From assembly GCA_022865365.1 (NCBI GenBank), contig JALHSW010000027.1, positions 1 through 27,879 of the forward strand: DNA of 27,879 bases. The letters are read 5' to 3'. Origin of the DNA: Acidimicrobiia bacterium. GTDB lineage: Bacteria; Actinomycetota; Acidimicrobiia; IMCC26256; PALSA-555. Shown piece after piece: positions 14,659 through 21,854 of the stretch (within the stretch, counting starts at the first letter, position 1; every line of letters begins with the position of its first letter). The notes below the pieces were generated by a model that saw only the letters and a program-made list of their open reading frames with translations, was not told the origin of the DNA and did not search any database. A program made the position numbers and the translations under genes.

Positions 14659-15457
14659 CGGTGTACACCGGCGCGCGCCCTTCCTTCCAGGCCGCGATCT
14701 TCTCCTCGAAGTTCCCGGTCGTGAGACGCACGTAGAGCTGCGCCTGCCCTTCGTGGTTCATGTGCGAGTGCAGCCCCCCGGCGTCGTAGCTCGCCCAGAG
14801 CAGCTGCTTCGTGAGCTCCACACCAATCTGGCTGAACCCGATGATCCGCTCGGCAATCTCGTAGCAGTGCTCGAGCAACTCGTCGCCGGCGACGACCTTC
14901 GAGAGAAAGCCGATGCGGTCGGCCTCCTCGGCGTCGACATCGCGTCCGGTCAGCAGGATGTCGAAGGCACGCGCGAACCCGATCTGGCGAGGGAGCAGAT
15001 AGCTGATCCCGAGCTCGGCCGACGTCAACCCGTTGTTGATTCCTGCGGCACGGAAGTACGCGGTCTCGGACGCGACGCGGATGTCGGCTGCCGAGGCGAG
15101 GCAGAAGCCACCACCGATTGCGGCACCATTGACGGCGGCAATCACCGGCTGGTGCATGTCGCGCACCGCGAGGATCACCTCATCGAGGATGCGCATCGCC
15201 CGCCTCGCGATGCTCGTCTTCTTGAGACCGGAGATGTTGGGCACCATGCCTGATCCAACGAGGTCGGCACCGGAGCAGAACCCCGGGCCGGCGCCAGTGA
15301 TCACAACGACGCGACAGTCGTTGTCGAGGCTGACCTCATGCAGCGCGTCGCGCAGTGGCACCATCACGTCGAACGCCATCGCGTTCATCCGCTCGGGGCG
15401 GTTCAGCGTGACCAGGGTGACGTGGGGTCGGGGCTGCTCGATCTGGATGAAGGACAT
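14651..15457 (-). CDS. Crotonase/enoyl-CoA hydratase family protein (EchA12-like)
   Basis: This 268-residue crotonase-fold protein shows the CoA-binding and oxyanion-hole elements: TLNRPERMNAM (about 17-27), GFCSGAD (about 60-66), and NGAAIGGGFCLASAADIRVA (about 109-128). The segment FRAAGINNGLTSAELGISYL closely resembles mycobacterial EchA12 as I remember it. The two Glu residues of classical hydratases seem absent: the position after GGG is Phe-Cys-Leu where a Glu is expected, and the second falls in the INNGL region. A simple 2-enoyl-CoA hydratase role is therefore doubtful; isomerase, hydrolase or other crotonase chemistry is possible. GAGGAG lies 6 bases upstream of ATG 15457. The gene sits in the NYN-MDR-crotonase-hydrolase operon. 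Confidence 0.88.
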   Translation of the reverse strand: MSFIQIEQPRPHVTLVTLNRPERMNAMAFDVMVPLRDALHEVSLDNDCRVVVITGAGPGFCSGADLVGSGMVPNISGLKKTSIARRAMRILDEVILAVRDMHQPVIAAVNGAAIGGGFCLASAADIRVASETAYFRAAGINNGLTSAELGISYLLPRQIGFARAFDILLTGRDVDAEEADRIGFLSKVVAGDELLEHCYEIAERIIGFSQIGVELTKQLLWASYDAGGLHSHMNHEGQAQLYVRLTTGNFEEKIAAWKEGRAPVYTDE

Positions 15458-15519
15458 CGACGGCTCCTCGGCGTGGCGACGGGACAGTCTCGCGTGTGCG
15501 GCCTCGCGGCCCTGGCCTG

Positions 15520-16527
15520 CTACCCAGGCACGGCCTCGGGAACGACTCCCTCGGGAACAATCTCGATGATCACCTTGCCCGTGGTCGCACGGTCGGCGAC
15601 AGCCTGGAGTGCGTCGCGCACGTCGTCGAGTGGGTAGACCACAGAGACGTGCGGCGTCACCCGTCCTGCGCCGAGCAGCTCGAGGAGCTCCTCACGATCG
15701 CGACGAGCATCGTCGGCCGAATGCTCGAGGAAGCCCCGCATCTCGAGACCTTGCACCGTGATCCCCTTGAGGAGGACGAGGTTGAGCGGGATCCTCGGGA
15801 TCTCACCGCTCGCGAAGCCAACGCAGACGAACCGACCGCCCCATCGCATCGCGCGGAGCGCGGCCTCCGAGTACGGGCCGCCGACGGGATCGATGACACC
15901 GTCGGCGCCGCCATCGGTGAGCTCCTTGATGCGCTGCTTGAGATCCTCGTCCCGGTAGTCGACGACCGCGTCGGCACCACGGTCGCGACAGACCGCGAGA
16001 CGTTCAGGACCTGCAGCCGCGGCGAGCACTCGGGCTCCGAGCACCTGCGTGAGCTCCACCGACGCCAGCCCCACGCCTCCTGCTGCGCCCAAGACGACCA
16101 CCCACTCCCCCACCTGCACGCGCGCGACACTGCGCAGCGCGTGGTACGCGGTGCTGTGCGCCACCCCGAACGCCGCACCACGACGGAAGTCGACCCCGTC
16201 GGGGATGCGCGTGAGGGACGCCGCCGGCACGGCCACCTGCTCGGCGAAGGCCCCGACGAAGGTCGCCCCGAACACCCGGTCCCCATGAGCAAACGTGGTG
16301 ACGTCGGGACCGACCTCCTCGACGACACCGGCAAGCTCACTCCCGGGGATGAACGGCAGCGGCACCGAGACCTGGTACTTGTTTTCGAGGATCAAGAGGT
16401 CGGGAAAGTTGATGGCCGCCGCGCGCACGCCGACACGAACCAGGCCCGGACCGAGAGCGGGCTCAGGGACGTCCTCGACGACCACCGCGCCGATTCCTCC
16501 GTAGGTTTCGCAGCGCGCCGCGCGCAC
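15520..16527 (-). CDS. NADPH:quinone oxidoreductase-like MDR protein
   Basis: This 335-residue zinc-independent medium-chain dehydrogenase/reductase is of the quinone-oxidoreductase group. It shows the GroES-like N-terminal domain (VRAAAINFPDLLILENKYQ and PFIPGSELAGVVEEVG), the conserved AFGVAHSTAYHAL region, and the nucleotide-binding motif VVVLGAAGGVGLASVELTQ (AAGGVG) around residues 143-161. The zinc-binding cysteines of alcohol dehydrogenases are missing, as expected for this branch. In vivo substrates may be quinones or alpha,beta-unsaturated carbonyl or acyl compounds. The start is GTG 16527, only 3 bases after the NYN gene stop, so the two are co-transcribed. The crotonase gene follows after 62 bases in which I see no terminator. 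Confidence 0.9.
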   Translation of the reverse strand: MRAARCETYGGIGAVVVEDVPEPALGPGLVRVGVRAAAINFPDLLILENKYQVSVPLPFIPGSELAGVVEEVGPDVTTFAHGDRVFGATFVGAFAEQVAVPAASLTRIPDGVDFRRGAAFGVAHSTAYHALRSVARVQVGEWVVVLGAAGGVGLASVELTQVLGARVLAAAAGPERLAVCRDRGADAVVDYRDEDLKQRIKELTDGGADGVIDPVGGPYSEAALRAMRWGGRFVCVGFASGEIPRIPLNLVLLKGITVQGLEMRGFLEHSADDARRDREELLELLGAGRVTPHVSVVYPLDDVRDALQAVADRATTGKVIIEIVPEGVVPEAVPG

Positions 16528-16530
16528 GGC

Positions 16531-17649
16531 TCAGCTCGCGGACGCGGAGGCCGGCGAGCCCGGCCGCAGGACGTAATCCTCAGCGCTCTCGTCGAGGTCC
16601 ATCTCGATCACGCCCCGGGCGCGTGCCGCCTTGCAGAACTGGAGAAAGCTCCGGAATCCGAACTTCTTCTCGCTGAAGTCGGGCTGCTGCTTGCGCAGCA
16701 CGGTCTTCAGTCCGGAGAGCTGGGGCGGGCCCGACTTCTTGGTGATGCGCTCGACCGTCGCGCGGAGCAGCTCGAACGCGGCGGCCTCGTCGTCGGCGGC
16801 CGCCGGAAACCCGACCTCGGGGTCGCCTTGCGCCCCGCCGTCACGACGCTCGATGACGCCACGCTCGGCGAGGTGACGCACCAGCTCACCGAAGCCACGG
16901 AAGCCGTAGTTCGCCTCGTTGAACGTCGGGTCCTTGCGCAGAATCGTGCGCTTGAGCATCGACGCGAGCACCGGTCCACTCGTGCTTCGCTCGAGCCCGG
17001 CGAGGGTCTGGGTGACGAGCACCTCGAGGTCGGCGGGGTCGGCCTTCGCCACCTTCTCGGACTCAGGCTCGGACTCGGCTTCCGCCGCACCCGCGGGCCC
17101 GACCGGCGCGGTCGTGCGCGTACGGGTCCGCCCTGCCGACGCACGCTTCGCTCGTCGGGGTGCAGCGGCCTCGACGCCCTCGAGCTGCTCATAGAAGAGG
17201 AACTCGTCACACGCGGGCGGGAGCAGCGCCGACGTGGACGCCTCGACCCCGATGCCGATCACTCGCTTGTTCAGCTCGCGTAGCTTGTGCACCAGGGGCG
17301 TGAAGTCGCTGTCGCCGGTTCCGAGCACGAACGTCGTGATGTAGTCACGCTCGAACGACAGCTCGATCGCGTCGACCGCCATCTTGATGTCGGCCGCGTT
17401 CTTGCGGACCAGACCCATGCGCTGAGGGATCTCGATCAGCTCGACGTGGTTCCGCGTGAGCATGCGACGGTCTTCCCCGAAGCTCGACCAGTCGGCGTAC
17501 GCACGCCGAACGACGACGCGCCCCCGCTCGGCGAGCGCGTCGGCGATGGGGCGAAAGTCGAAGAGTCCACCGCCCAGCACGTCGCGGGCGCCAATCGTCA
17601 GGTTCTCGTAGTCGAGAAACAGGGCGATGCGTTCGTCGTCGGTAGTCAT
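16531..17649 (-). CDS. NYN-domain protein with two OST-HTH/LOTUS-like domains
   Basis: This 372-residue probable RNA-acting protein has an N-terminal NYN (PIN-like) domain, residues 7-150. It opens with LFLDYENLTIG (Asp13, Asn16), continues with KNAADIKMAVDAIE (Asp87), and closes the acidic site with VLGTGDSDFTPLV (Asp113, Asp115), a complete set for a metal-dependent nuclease. An Ala/Pro/Glu-rich linker (about 160-205) follows. Two similar modules come next: about 208-275 with FNEANYGFRGFGELVRHLAE, and about 290-360 with FSEKKFGFRSFLQFCKAARA. They match the OST-HTH/LOTUS fold known to bind RNA. AGGTGG lies 6 bases before ATG 17649. It heads an operon of metabolic enzymes, an unexpected placing for an RNA-binding protein. 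Confidence 0.9.
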   Translation of the reverse strand: MTTDDERIALFLDYENLTIGARDVLGGGLFDFRPIADALAERGRVVVRRAYADWSSFGEDRRMLTRNHVELIEIPQRMGLVRKNAADIKMAVDAIELSFERDYITTFVLGTGDSDFTPLVHKLRELNKRVIGIGVEASTSALLPPACDEFLFYEQLEGVEAAAPRRAKRASAGRTRTRTTAPVGPAGAAEAESEPESEKVAKADPADLEVLVTQTLAGLERSTSGPVLASMLKRTILRKDPTFNEANYGFRGFGELVRHLAERGVIERRDGGAQGDPEVGFPAAADDEAAAFELLRATVERITKKSGPPQLSGLKTVLRKQQPDFSEKKFGFRSFLQFCKAARARGVIEMDLDESAEDYVLRPGSPASASAS

Positions 17650-17666
17650 TCGTCCCACCTGCCTGT

Positions 17667-17681
17667 GTACCCCGAGGGTAC
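17667..17681. promoter_or_regulatory. Palindrome GTACCC-N3-GGGTAC in the NYN gene promoter region
   Basis: A perfect 6+6 inverted repeat with a 3-base centre lies 18-32 bases upstream of ATG 17649. On the minus strand its left arm includes TACCCT, which fits a -10 box, so a protein bound here would cover the promoter. It may be an operator or autoregulatory site; no regulator is identified. Confidence 0.4.
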
Positions 17682-17693
17682 CCGTGGTCGTGA

Positions 17694-17737
17694 CGCGAAC
17701 GAGCCGCCGGGGAGGGGGACCCCGGCGGCTCGTCGCG
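17694..17737. terminator. Strong GC-rich hairpin, probable terminator of the repeat-domain secreted protein gene
   Basis: ACGAGCCGCCGGGG (17699-17712) and CCCCGGCGGCTCGT (17720-17733) form a perfect 14-bp stem with a 7-base loop. CGCG (17694-17697) and CGCG (17734-17737) add four pairs across a one-base bulge. It lies just beyond the stop at 17756 on the minus strand. No T-tract follows on either strand, as is common for high-GC actinobacterial terminators. Confidence 0.75.
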
Positions 17738-17755
17738 TGGGAGGGACGCGTGTCG

Positions 17756-18559
17756 TCAGCTCGCGGGCGCCTCATCTCCACCGTCGGGGCCACCCTCGGG
17801 ACGACCCTCGGGGCCGCCCTCGGGGCCGCCCTCGCCGCGGGCCGGCGGGCCTTCGTTGACCAGCTTGGTGATGCGGTCCTTGAGGTTCGACTTGATCTCC
17901 GTGGCCTTCGCCTCGTCGATCTTGCCGTCCTCGACCGCTTGGTCGATGTGCGTCGTGGCGTCGGCGACCATCGCGTCGATGACCGTCTGCACCTCGACGT
18001 CCTGAGCCTTGGCAACCTCGGCGATGGTCTGATCGCCGTCCTCGAGCTTGGTCTTGAGCTCGTCCTCGCTCAGGTTCAGGGCCTTGGCTGCGGCCTCGAG
18101 ACTCGGCCGCTTGTGACCGCGACCCTCGGGACCACCGGGACCACCGGCGGGCCGACCTTCGTTGACCAGCTTGGTGATGTGCTCGGTCAGATTCGACTTG
18201 ATCTCCGTGGCCTTGGCCTCGGTGACGTCGCCGTCGGCAACCTTCTGGTCGATGTTCGCGGTAGCAGCCGCGACCATCGCGTCGATCACGGTCTGCACGT
18301 CGGCGCTCTGCGCCGCTGCGACTGCCGCGATCGTGGTCGTACCGCCCTCGAGCTTGGCCCGCAGCTCGCCCTCACTCAGGTTGAGTGCCTTGGCCGCAGC
18401 CTCGAGACCGGGGCCCCGATGCTGAGGACGGTCGGAGGTCGTGCCCGATGGCGTGTCCGTGTCGGCACTCTGGGCTCCGGCCACGCCGGCAACGCCGGCC
18501 AGGCTTCCGAGGGTGAGCAACGACGCGAGGCCGATGCGCCCGATCTGTTGACGCTTCAT
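17756..18559 (-). CDS. Secreted protein with two tandem copies of an 84-residue helical domain
   Basis: This 267-residue exported protein has a signal peptide over residues 1-29 (basic MKRQQIGRIG, hydrophobic core, AGA cleavage before Gln30). The mature part holds two nearly identical domains, residues 52-135 and 154-237, exactly 102 residues apart. Each starts LEAAAKALNLSE, contains TVIDAMVA and ends EAKATEIKSNL ... ITKLVNEG. The pattern resembles short secreted actinobacterial domains with a TIAEVAKAQ-type helix-turn and a VQTVIDAMVADAT helix (DUF2680-like, from memory), whose function is unknown to me. The linker and C-terminus are Gly/Pro/Glu-rich (GGPEGGPEGRPEGG). AGGAGAGG precedes ATG 18559. 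Upstream lie 11-bp-spaced direct repeats suggesting response-regulator control, and a strong terminator follows. Confidence 0.8.
   Translation of the reverse strand: MKRQQIGRIGLASLLTLGSLAGVAGVAGAQSADTDTPSGTTSDRPQHRGPGLEAAAKALNLSEGELRAKLEGGTTTIAAVAAAQSADVQTVIDAMVAAATANIDQKVADGDVTEAKATEIKSNLTEHITKLVNEGRPAGGPGGPEGRGHKRPSLEAAAKALNLSEDELKTKLEDGDQTIAEVAKAQDVEVQTVIDAMVADATTHIDQAVEDGKIDEAKATEIKSNLKDRITKLVNEGPPARGEGGPEGGPEGRPEGGPDGGDEAPAS
17849..18406. repeat. Two-copy 252-bp coding repeat, period 306 bp
   Basis: Copies 18155-18406 and 17849-18100 encode the two domains of the secreted protein. Stretches such as TTCGACTTGATCTCCGTGGC recur exactly 306 bases apart (17886 and 18192). High DNA identity points to a fairly recent internal duplication or to gene conversion. 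Confidence 0.85.
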
Positions 18560-18641
18560 GATGATTCCTCTCCTTGGGGCTGGATTGATGGGGGGGTTAC
18601 TGGGGTGTCTGGGTTGGTGCCCAGTCAGCATGCGCGAGAGG

Positions 18642-18659
18642 GCCTGAGCCGAGCCTGAG
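18642..18659 (-). promoter_or_regulatory. Direct repeat GCCTGAG with 11-bp period upstream of the secreted repeat protein
   Basis: GCCTGAG occurs at 18642-18648 and 18653-18659; on the gene strand it reads CTCAGGC twice, 11 bp apart. Two half-sites one helical turn apart is the usual binding pattern of OmpR/PhoB-type response regulators. It lies about 85-100 bases before the ATG at 18559. No two-component system is encoded nearby. The rest of 18560-18741 holds no recognisable gene. Confidence 0.4.
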
Positions 18660-18728
18660 AACACGTTCGGGGAACGTTCGAGAACTGTGAAGAACCTGCA
18701 GGAGGCTTCCTGGCCCGTTCGTCTCGAC

Positions 18729-18748
18729 CTCCTGAGGCGACTCAGGAG
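18729..18748 (-). terminator. Hairpin at the stop codon of the aldo/keto reductase gene
   Basis: CTCCTGAG (18729-18736), a GCGA loop, and CTCAGGAG (18741-18748) form a perfect 8-bp stem that includes the stop codon at 18742-18744. This is a likely intrinsic terminator for the minus-strand gene cluster above it, without a T-tract. Confidence 0.5.
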
Positions 18749-19728
18749 TCGGCGTACTCGATGAAGTCGTACGGGTAGCCGCGCGGGAACGCGCTCGCCC
18801 ACAGCAGCGCCTTCAGCTGCTCGTCCTCGAGCCGCCAGCCGATCGCGCCGAGGTTGGCTTCGAGTTGCCCGAGGTTGCGGACGCCGATGATCGGCGACGT
18901 GATCCCCGGGCGATAGGCCAGCCAGTTGAGCGCGACCTGGGCCGGGGTCTTGCCGATCTCGTCGGCGACGGTCCGGACCGCGTCAACGATCCGCCAGGCG
19001 CGATCGTCGAGCCGGTATGTGAAGGTGATGGGCTCCTCGGTGTCACCGCCGCGCGTTCCTTTGGGGAGGTCTTGGCCCTGGTGGTACTTCCCCGAAAGGA
19101 TTCCCCCGGCGAGCGGGCTCCACGGGAGGACGGCGAGCCCCGCGTCCCGACAGAGCGGGAGCAACTCCCGCTCGATGTCACGCGTGACGAGTGAGTACTC
19201 GGGTTGGAGCGAGACGAACGGCTCCCAGTTGCGGAGCGCGGCGATCCCGAGCGCCTTGGCCAGCTGCCACGCCGCGTAGTTGCTTGCGCCGACGTACCGG
19301 ACCTTGCCCTCGTGGACGAGGTCATCGAGGGTCGAGATCGTCTCCTCGAGTGGCGTGTGATTGTCCCAGCAGTGCACCTGGTACAGGTCGATCCAGTCGG
19401 TCCCGAGCCGGCGCAGCGAGGCTTCCACGTTCATGCGGATGTGCCGACGCGAGAGGCCCACGTCGTTCGGACCGTCCCCCATCGTGAAGCGCACCTTGGT
19501 CGCGAGCACGACGTCGTCACGACGACCGGCGAGCACGCGCCCGGTGATCTCCTCCGAGACCCCGAGCGAGTAGACGTTCGCGGTGTCGACGAAATTGCCA
19601 CCCGCGTCGAGGAAGCGGTCGACGATCGCCTTGCTGGTCGCCTCGTCGGCTTCGCGCCCGAACGTCATCGCGCCGAGGCACAGCTCCGACACCCGGGTTC
19701 CCGTCCGGCCCAGCGCGCGCATCTCCAT
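18742..19728 (-). CDS. Aldo/keto reductase
   Basis: This 328-residue NADPH-dependent aldo/keto reductase is of the YajO/Tas-like bacterial type. The whole catalytic tetrad is visible: Asp48 and Tyr53 in FVDTANVYS, Lys78 in LATKVRF, His119 in LYQVHCWD. Cofactor-binding features include RYVGASNYAAWQ, LQPEYSLVTRDIE, VLPWSPLAGGILSGKY, and SPIIGVRNLGQLEANLGAI near the C-terminus. The length is normal. AGAGGAAT precedes ATG 19728. It follows the VOC gene by 16 bases and probably closes a transcript with the VOC protein and the zinc alcohol dehydrogenase; all three suit oxidation and reduction of an alcohol or carbonyl compound. The substrate is unknown. Confidence 0.93.
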   Translation of the reverse strand: MEMRALGRTGTRVSELCLGAMTFGREADEATSKAIVDRFLDAGGNFVDTANVYSLGVSEEITGRVLAGRRDDVVLATKVRFTMGDGPNDVGLSRRHIRMNVEASLRRLGTDWIDLYQVHCWDNHTPLEETISTLDDLVHEGKVRYVGASNYAAWQLAKALGIAALRNWEPFVSLQPEYSLVTRDIERELLPLCRDAGLAVLPWSPLAGGILSGKYHQGQDLPKGTRGGDTEEPITFTYRLDDRAWRIVDAVRTVADEIGKTPAQVALNWLAYRPGITSPIIGVRNLGQLEANLGAIGWRLEDEQLKALLWASAFPRGYPYDFIEYADS

Positions 19729-19744
19729 GGCGATTCCTCTGCTC

Positions 19745-20200
19745 TCAGGTTCGGGTCAGGCGTTCGAGATGCTGGAGCTCCACCATGAGCGGGAGCAGGA
19801 AGCCGATGTACGCGCCGGTGAGCGTGTAGTCGTCGACCGGTCCGTGGGTCGTCCGGGCTTCAGGATCGATGATGCGAACCCGCTCGTCGCGCTTCCCGTA
19901 TGCCCTCGCCCGCTCGACGATGGCCTCGAGCTCGGGCAGCGTCGCCACCTGGAGGCCGAAGTGGTCGAGGCGACCGGGCGTCAACGGTGGATCGGCGGGG
20001 AGCAGGTAGACGAACTGCGCGGGCGCGCCTGTGTAGAGGATGAGCGGATTGCCCGACTCGCCGGTATTGTCACCCTCGGTCCAGCCGAACACCTCGCCGT
20101 AGAACGCCAGGACGTCGGCGCGGCCCTGATCGTCGAGCACGTCGGGGGCGACAGTGATCGCGACATGGTTCAACCGCGGGCGGAAGTCCGGCTCACTCAC
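19745..20200 (-). CDS. VOC-fold protein
   Basis: This 151-residue vicinal-oxygen-chelate protein has an N-terminal strand with a putative metal-ligand His (RPRLNHVAITV), the helix VLAFYGEVFGWTEGDN, a second His in GRLDHFGLQVA and a Glu near the end in PLMVELQHL. The start is GTG 20200: GGAGG lies 7 bases upstream and the codon overlaps the TGA of the alcohol dehydrogenase gene (GTGA), a coupled arrangement. Reading further upstream in the same frame gives non-coding sequence over the dehydrogenase gene. The role is unknown; a small-molecule lyase or dioxygenase acting with the neighbouring dehydrogenase is a guess. Confidence 0.85.
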   Translation of the reverse strand: MSEPDFRPRLNHVAITVAPDVLDDQGRADVLAFYGEVFGWTEGDNTGESGNPLILYTGAPAQFVYLLPADPPLTPGRLDHFGLQVATLPELEAIVERARAYGKRDERVRIIDPEARTTHGPVDDYTLTGAYIGFLLPLMVELQHLERLTRT

Positions 20201-21234
20201 GATGACACCTCCGGGCGCACCATCACCTTGCCGGGCAGCTCCCCGGCGGCGAGGCGGTGCATGGTGACGATCACGTCGTCGAGGAGCACATCGTCGGATT
20301 CGATCAGCGCGTCGAGTGGGAGCGCACCCGAGGCCAGGAGCTCGAGCGCGGGTCCGAAGCCGGCCGCGTCGTAGTTGTAGGCGCCGATCGTGGTGAGCTC
20401 GAAGATGATCATCCGGTTGTGGTTGATCCGTGGAGGCTTGCTCCCTGTGCCCACGAACACGAGCGTGCCGGCGAAGTCGAGCTGGTCGAGCGCGGACTCG
20501 GCTGCATCGGCATGGCCCGAGCACTCGAAGGCGATCGCGACCGGCGACTCGACGACCACCCCCATCGGTGGACGAACCAGCTCCTCGGGAGAGATGACAC
20601 GCATCGCGCCCACCGCGAGGGCGCGATCCCGACGCACCGACGAAGGCTCGGACACCGTGATGTCGCGCACCCCGCGCGTCACGAGCACCGCCACGATGAG
20701 CAGGCCGACCGGACCGGCACCGGTCACGAGGACGCGATCGCCGGGCTCGACTGCGGCGAGGTTCACGGTGTGGAGCGCGATCGCGGTCGGTTCGGTGAGC
20801 GCGGCCACCCGCGTCGACAGGCCATCCGGGATGCGCAGCAGGCGCTCGACCGGAGTGACCTTGTACCGGCAGAACGCGCCGCTGAACGCGAGGTAGTCGG
20901 TTGCCGCGCGACGCGCGCACACCGATGGGCGGCGCGATCGACAGGCTCGGCACTCGCCGCACCCGGGCTCGGGATTCCCGACGACGCGAGTGCCGACCTC
21001 CCACTCGATGACGCCGTCGCCAACGGCGGCGATCGTGCCCGACCACTCGTGGCCGAGCACCGACCCGGGGCGGGCGAACTCCTCGAGCACGAGGTGCAGA
21101 TCCGAGCCACAGATCCCGCAGTGCGAAACCTCGACGAGCGCCTCACCCGGGCCGGCTGCGGGCACGGGGAGATCGCGCACGGCGATGTCGCCACCCCCCA
21201 CGTACACCGCGGCGGGCATCGAGTCGGGAGGCAC
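20197..21234 (-). CDS. Zinc-dependent alcohol dehydrogenase (MDR superfamily)
   Basis: This 345-residue enzyme, oxidising an alcohol or polyol with NAD(P), carries the catalytic-zinc Cys39 in SHCGICGSD with His62-Glu63 in LGHEWSG. It also has the structural-zinc cysteine cluster CGECRACRSRRPSVC (C-x2-C-x2-C-x7-C) and a Rossmann motif VLVTGAGPVGLLIV (about 170-183). It resembles the threonine/sorbitol dehydrogenase-like branch. The start is GTG 21234 or ATG 21219; neither has a clear ribosome binding site. The gene is 15 bases downstream of the haem membrane protein gene and overlaps the VOC gene start by four bases, so these genes are probably one transcript. The specific substrate is unknown. 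Confidence 0.92.
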   Translation of the reverse strand: MPPDSMPAAVYVGGGDIAVRDLPVPAAGPGEALVEVSHCGICGSDLHLVLEEFARPGSVLGHEWSGTIAAVGDGVIEWEVGTRVVGNPEPGCGECRACRSRRPSVCARRAATDYLAFSGAFCRYKVTPVERLLRIPDGLSTRVAALTEPTAIALHTVNLAAVEPGDRVLVTGAGPVGLLIVAVLVTRGVRDITVSEPSSVRRDRALAVGAMRVISPEELVRPPMGVVVESPVAIAFECSGHADAAESALDQLDFAGTLVFVGTGSKPPRINHNRMIIFELTTIGAYNYDAAGFGPALELLASGALPLDALIESDDVLLDDVIVTMHRLAAGELPGKVMVRPEVSS

Positions 21235-21249
21235 GGCAGGGTTCGGTCG

Positions 21250-21819
21250 TCAGCTCGCGGTGCCGGCACGCCCGGCCGCCGAGCGCCCGCGGGACGCGCG
21301 CTTGGGGGCAAGGATCCGCACGAGCGTCATGTAGAGGACGATCCCGGAGACGATGAGGCAGCCCCACTGGAACACGACGTTGCTCCGGTCGGTGCCGGCG
21401 AGGAGCCCGTGCATAGTGCCGAGGACGAAGACGGCGTAGCTCGCGTAATGCACCCCGTGCCAGACCCGACGGGGCATGCGCTTCATGAGCAGCGACGTGA
21501 CCTCGACCGCCACGAGCAAATACATCGCGACAACTCCGAGGGCAACCTCGGTCGGCTTGTACGAGGACGCGAATGGGACGAACAACTCGGCCGGACCGAA
21601 GCCGATGAAGCTGTCGAGCGCGAGCCCGAAGAGATGCACGCCGACGAACACGACGGCTAACCCACCGAGGAACCGGTGCAGATCGAGCACCCAGGCCGGG
21701 GCCGGCTTGCGGACGAGGCGGGTGGAGAGCTGCAGACCCCAGATCACCGCCAACGCCGCGAGCGCCCAGGCGACGATGCCGCCCGACCTCGCCACATACC
21801 ACCACGTCTGGTCTCGCAC
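21250..21819 (-). CDS. Ferric reductase-like transmembrane (haem b) protein
   Basis: This 189-residue integral membrane protein has about six helices. Histidines stand at the positions expected for two b-type haems: DLHRFLGG and GVHLFGLAL in neighbouring helices, WHGVHYASYAV and GTMHGLLAG later. This matches the ferric-reductase-like transmembrane domain family (as in MsrQ/YedZ and NADPH-oxidase-like proteins). No FAD/NAD(P)H domain follows, so it would pass electrons with partner proteins. The start is GTG 21819, with a TAGACT -10 box exactly 6 bases upstream and no ribosome binding site, so a leaderless transcript is likely. The C-terminal tail is basic and Ala-rich. The upstream small membrane protein with an Ala/Pro-rich exported tail may be its partner. 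Confidence 0.85.
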   Translation of the reverse strand: MRDQTWWYVARSGGIVAWALAALAVIWGLQLSTRLVRKPAPAWVLDLHRFLGGLAVVFVGVHLFGLALDSFIGFGPAELFVPFASSYKPTEVALGVVAMYLLVAVEVTSLLMKRMPRRVWHGVHYASYAVFVLGTMHGLLAGTDRSNVVFQWGCLIVSGIVLYMTLVRILAPKRASRGRSAAGRAGTAS

Positions 21820-21825
21820 GGGGCG

Positions 21826-21831
21826 AGTCTA
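21826..21831 (-). promoter_or_regulatory. -10 box of a leaderless GTG-start gene
   Basis: On the minus strand TAGACT is followed by six bases and then the GTG at 21819, so transcription would start on the start codon itself. It supports that start and a promoter internal to the cluster. Confidence 0.55.
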
Positions 21832-21854
21832 CGGACGCCGAGTCGCGGAGGCGG

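Noticed and set aside
12973..14724. 583-residue plus-strand open frame
   Set aside because: It is antisense to the coiled-coil protein, alpha/beta hydrolase and CALCDITHS genes; long open antisense frames are expected in GC-rich coding DNA and no domain is visible.
15496..17283. 595-residue plus-strand open frame
   Set aside because: It is antisense to the MDR and NYN genes, rich in Arg, Glu, His and Asp as usual for shadow frames, and has no recognisable motif.
18664..18676. LexA box candidate (CGTTC-GGG-GAACG)
   Set aside because: The arms are in the opposite orientation to the actinobacterial CGAAC-N4-GTTCG consensus and the spacer differs.
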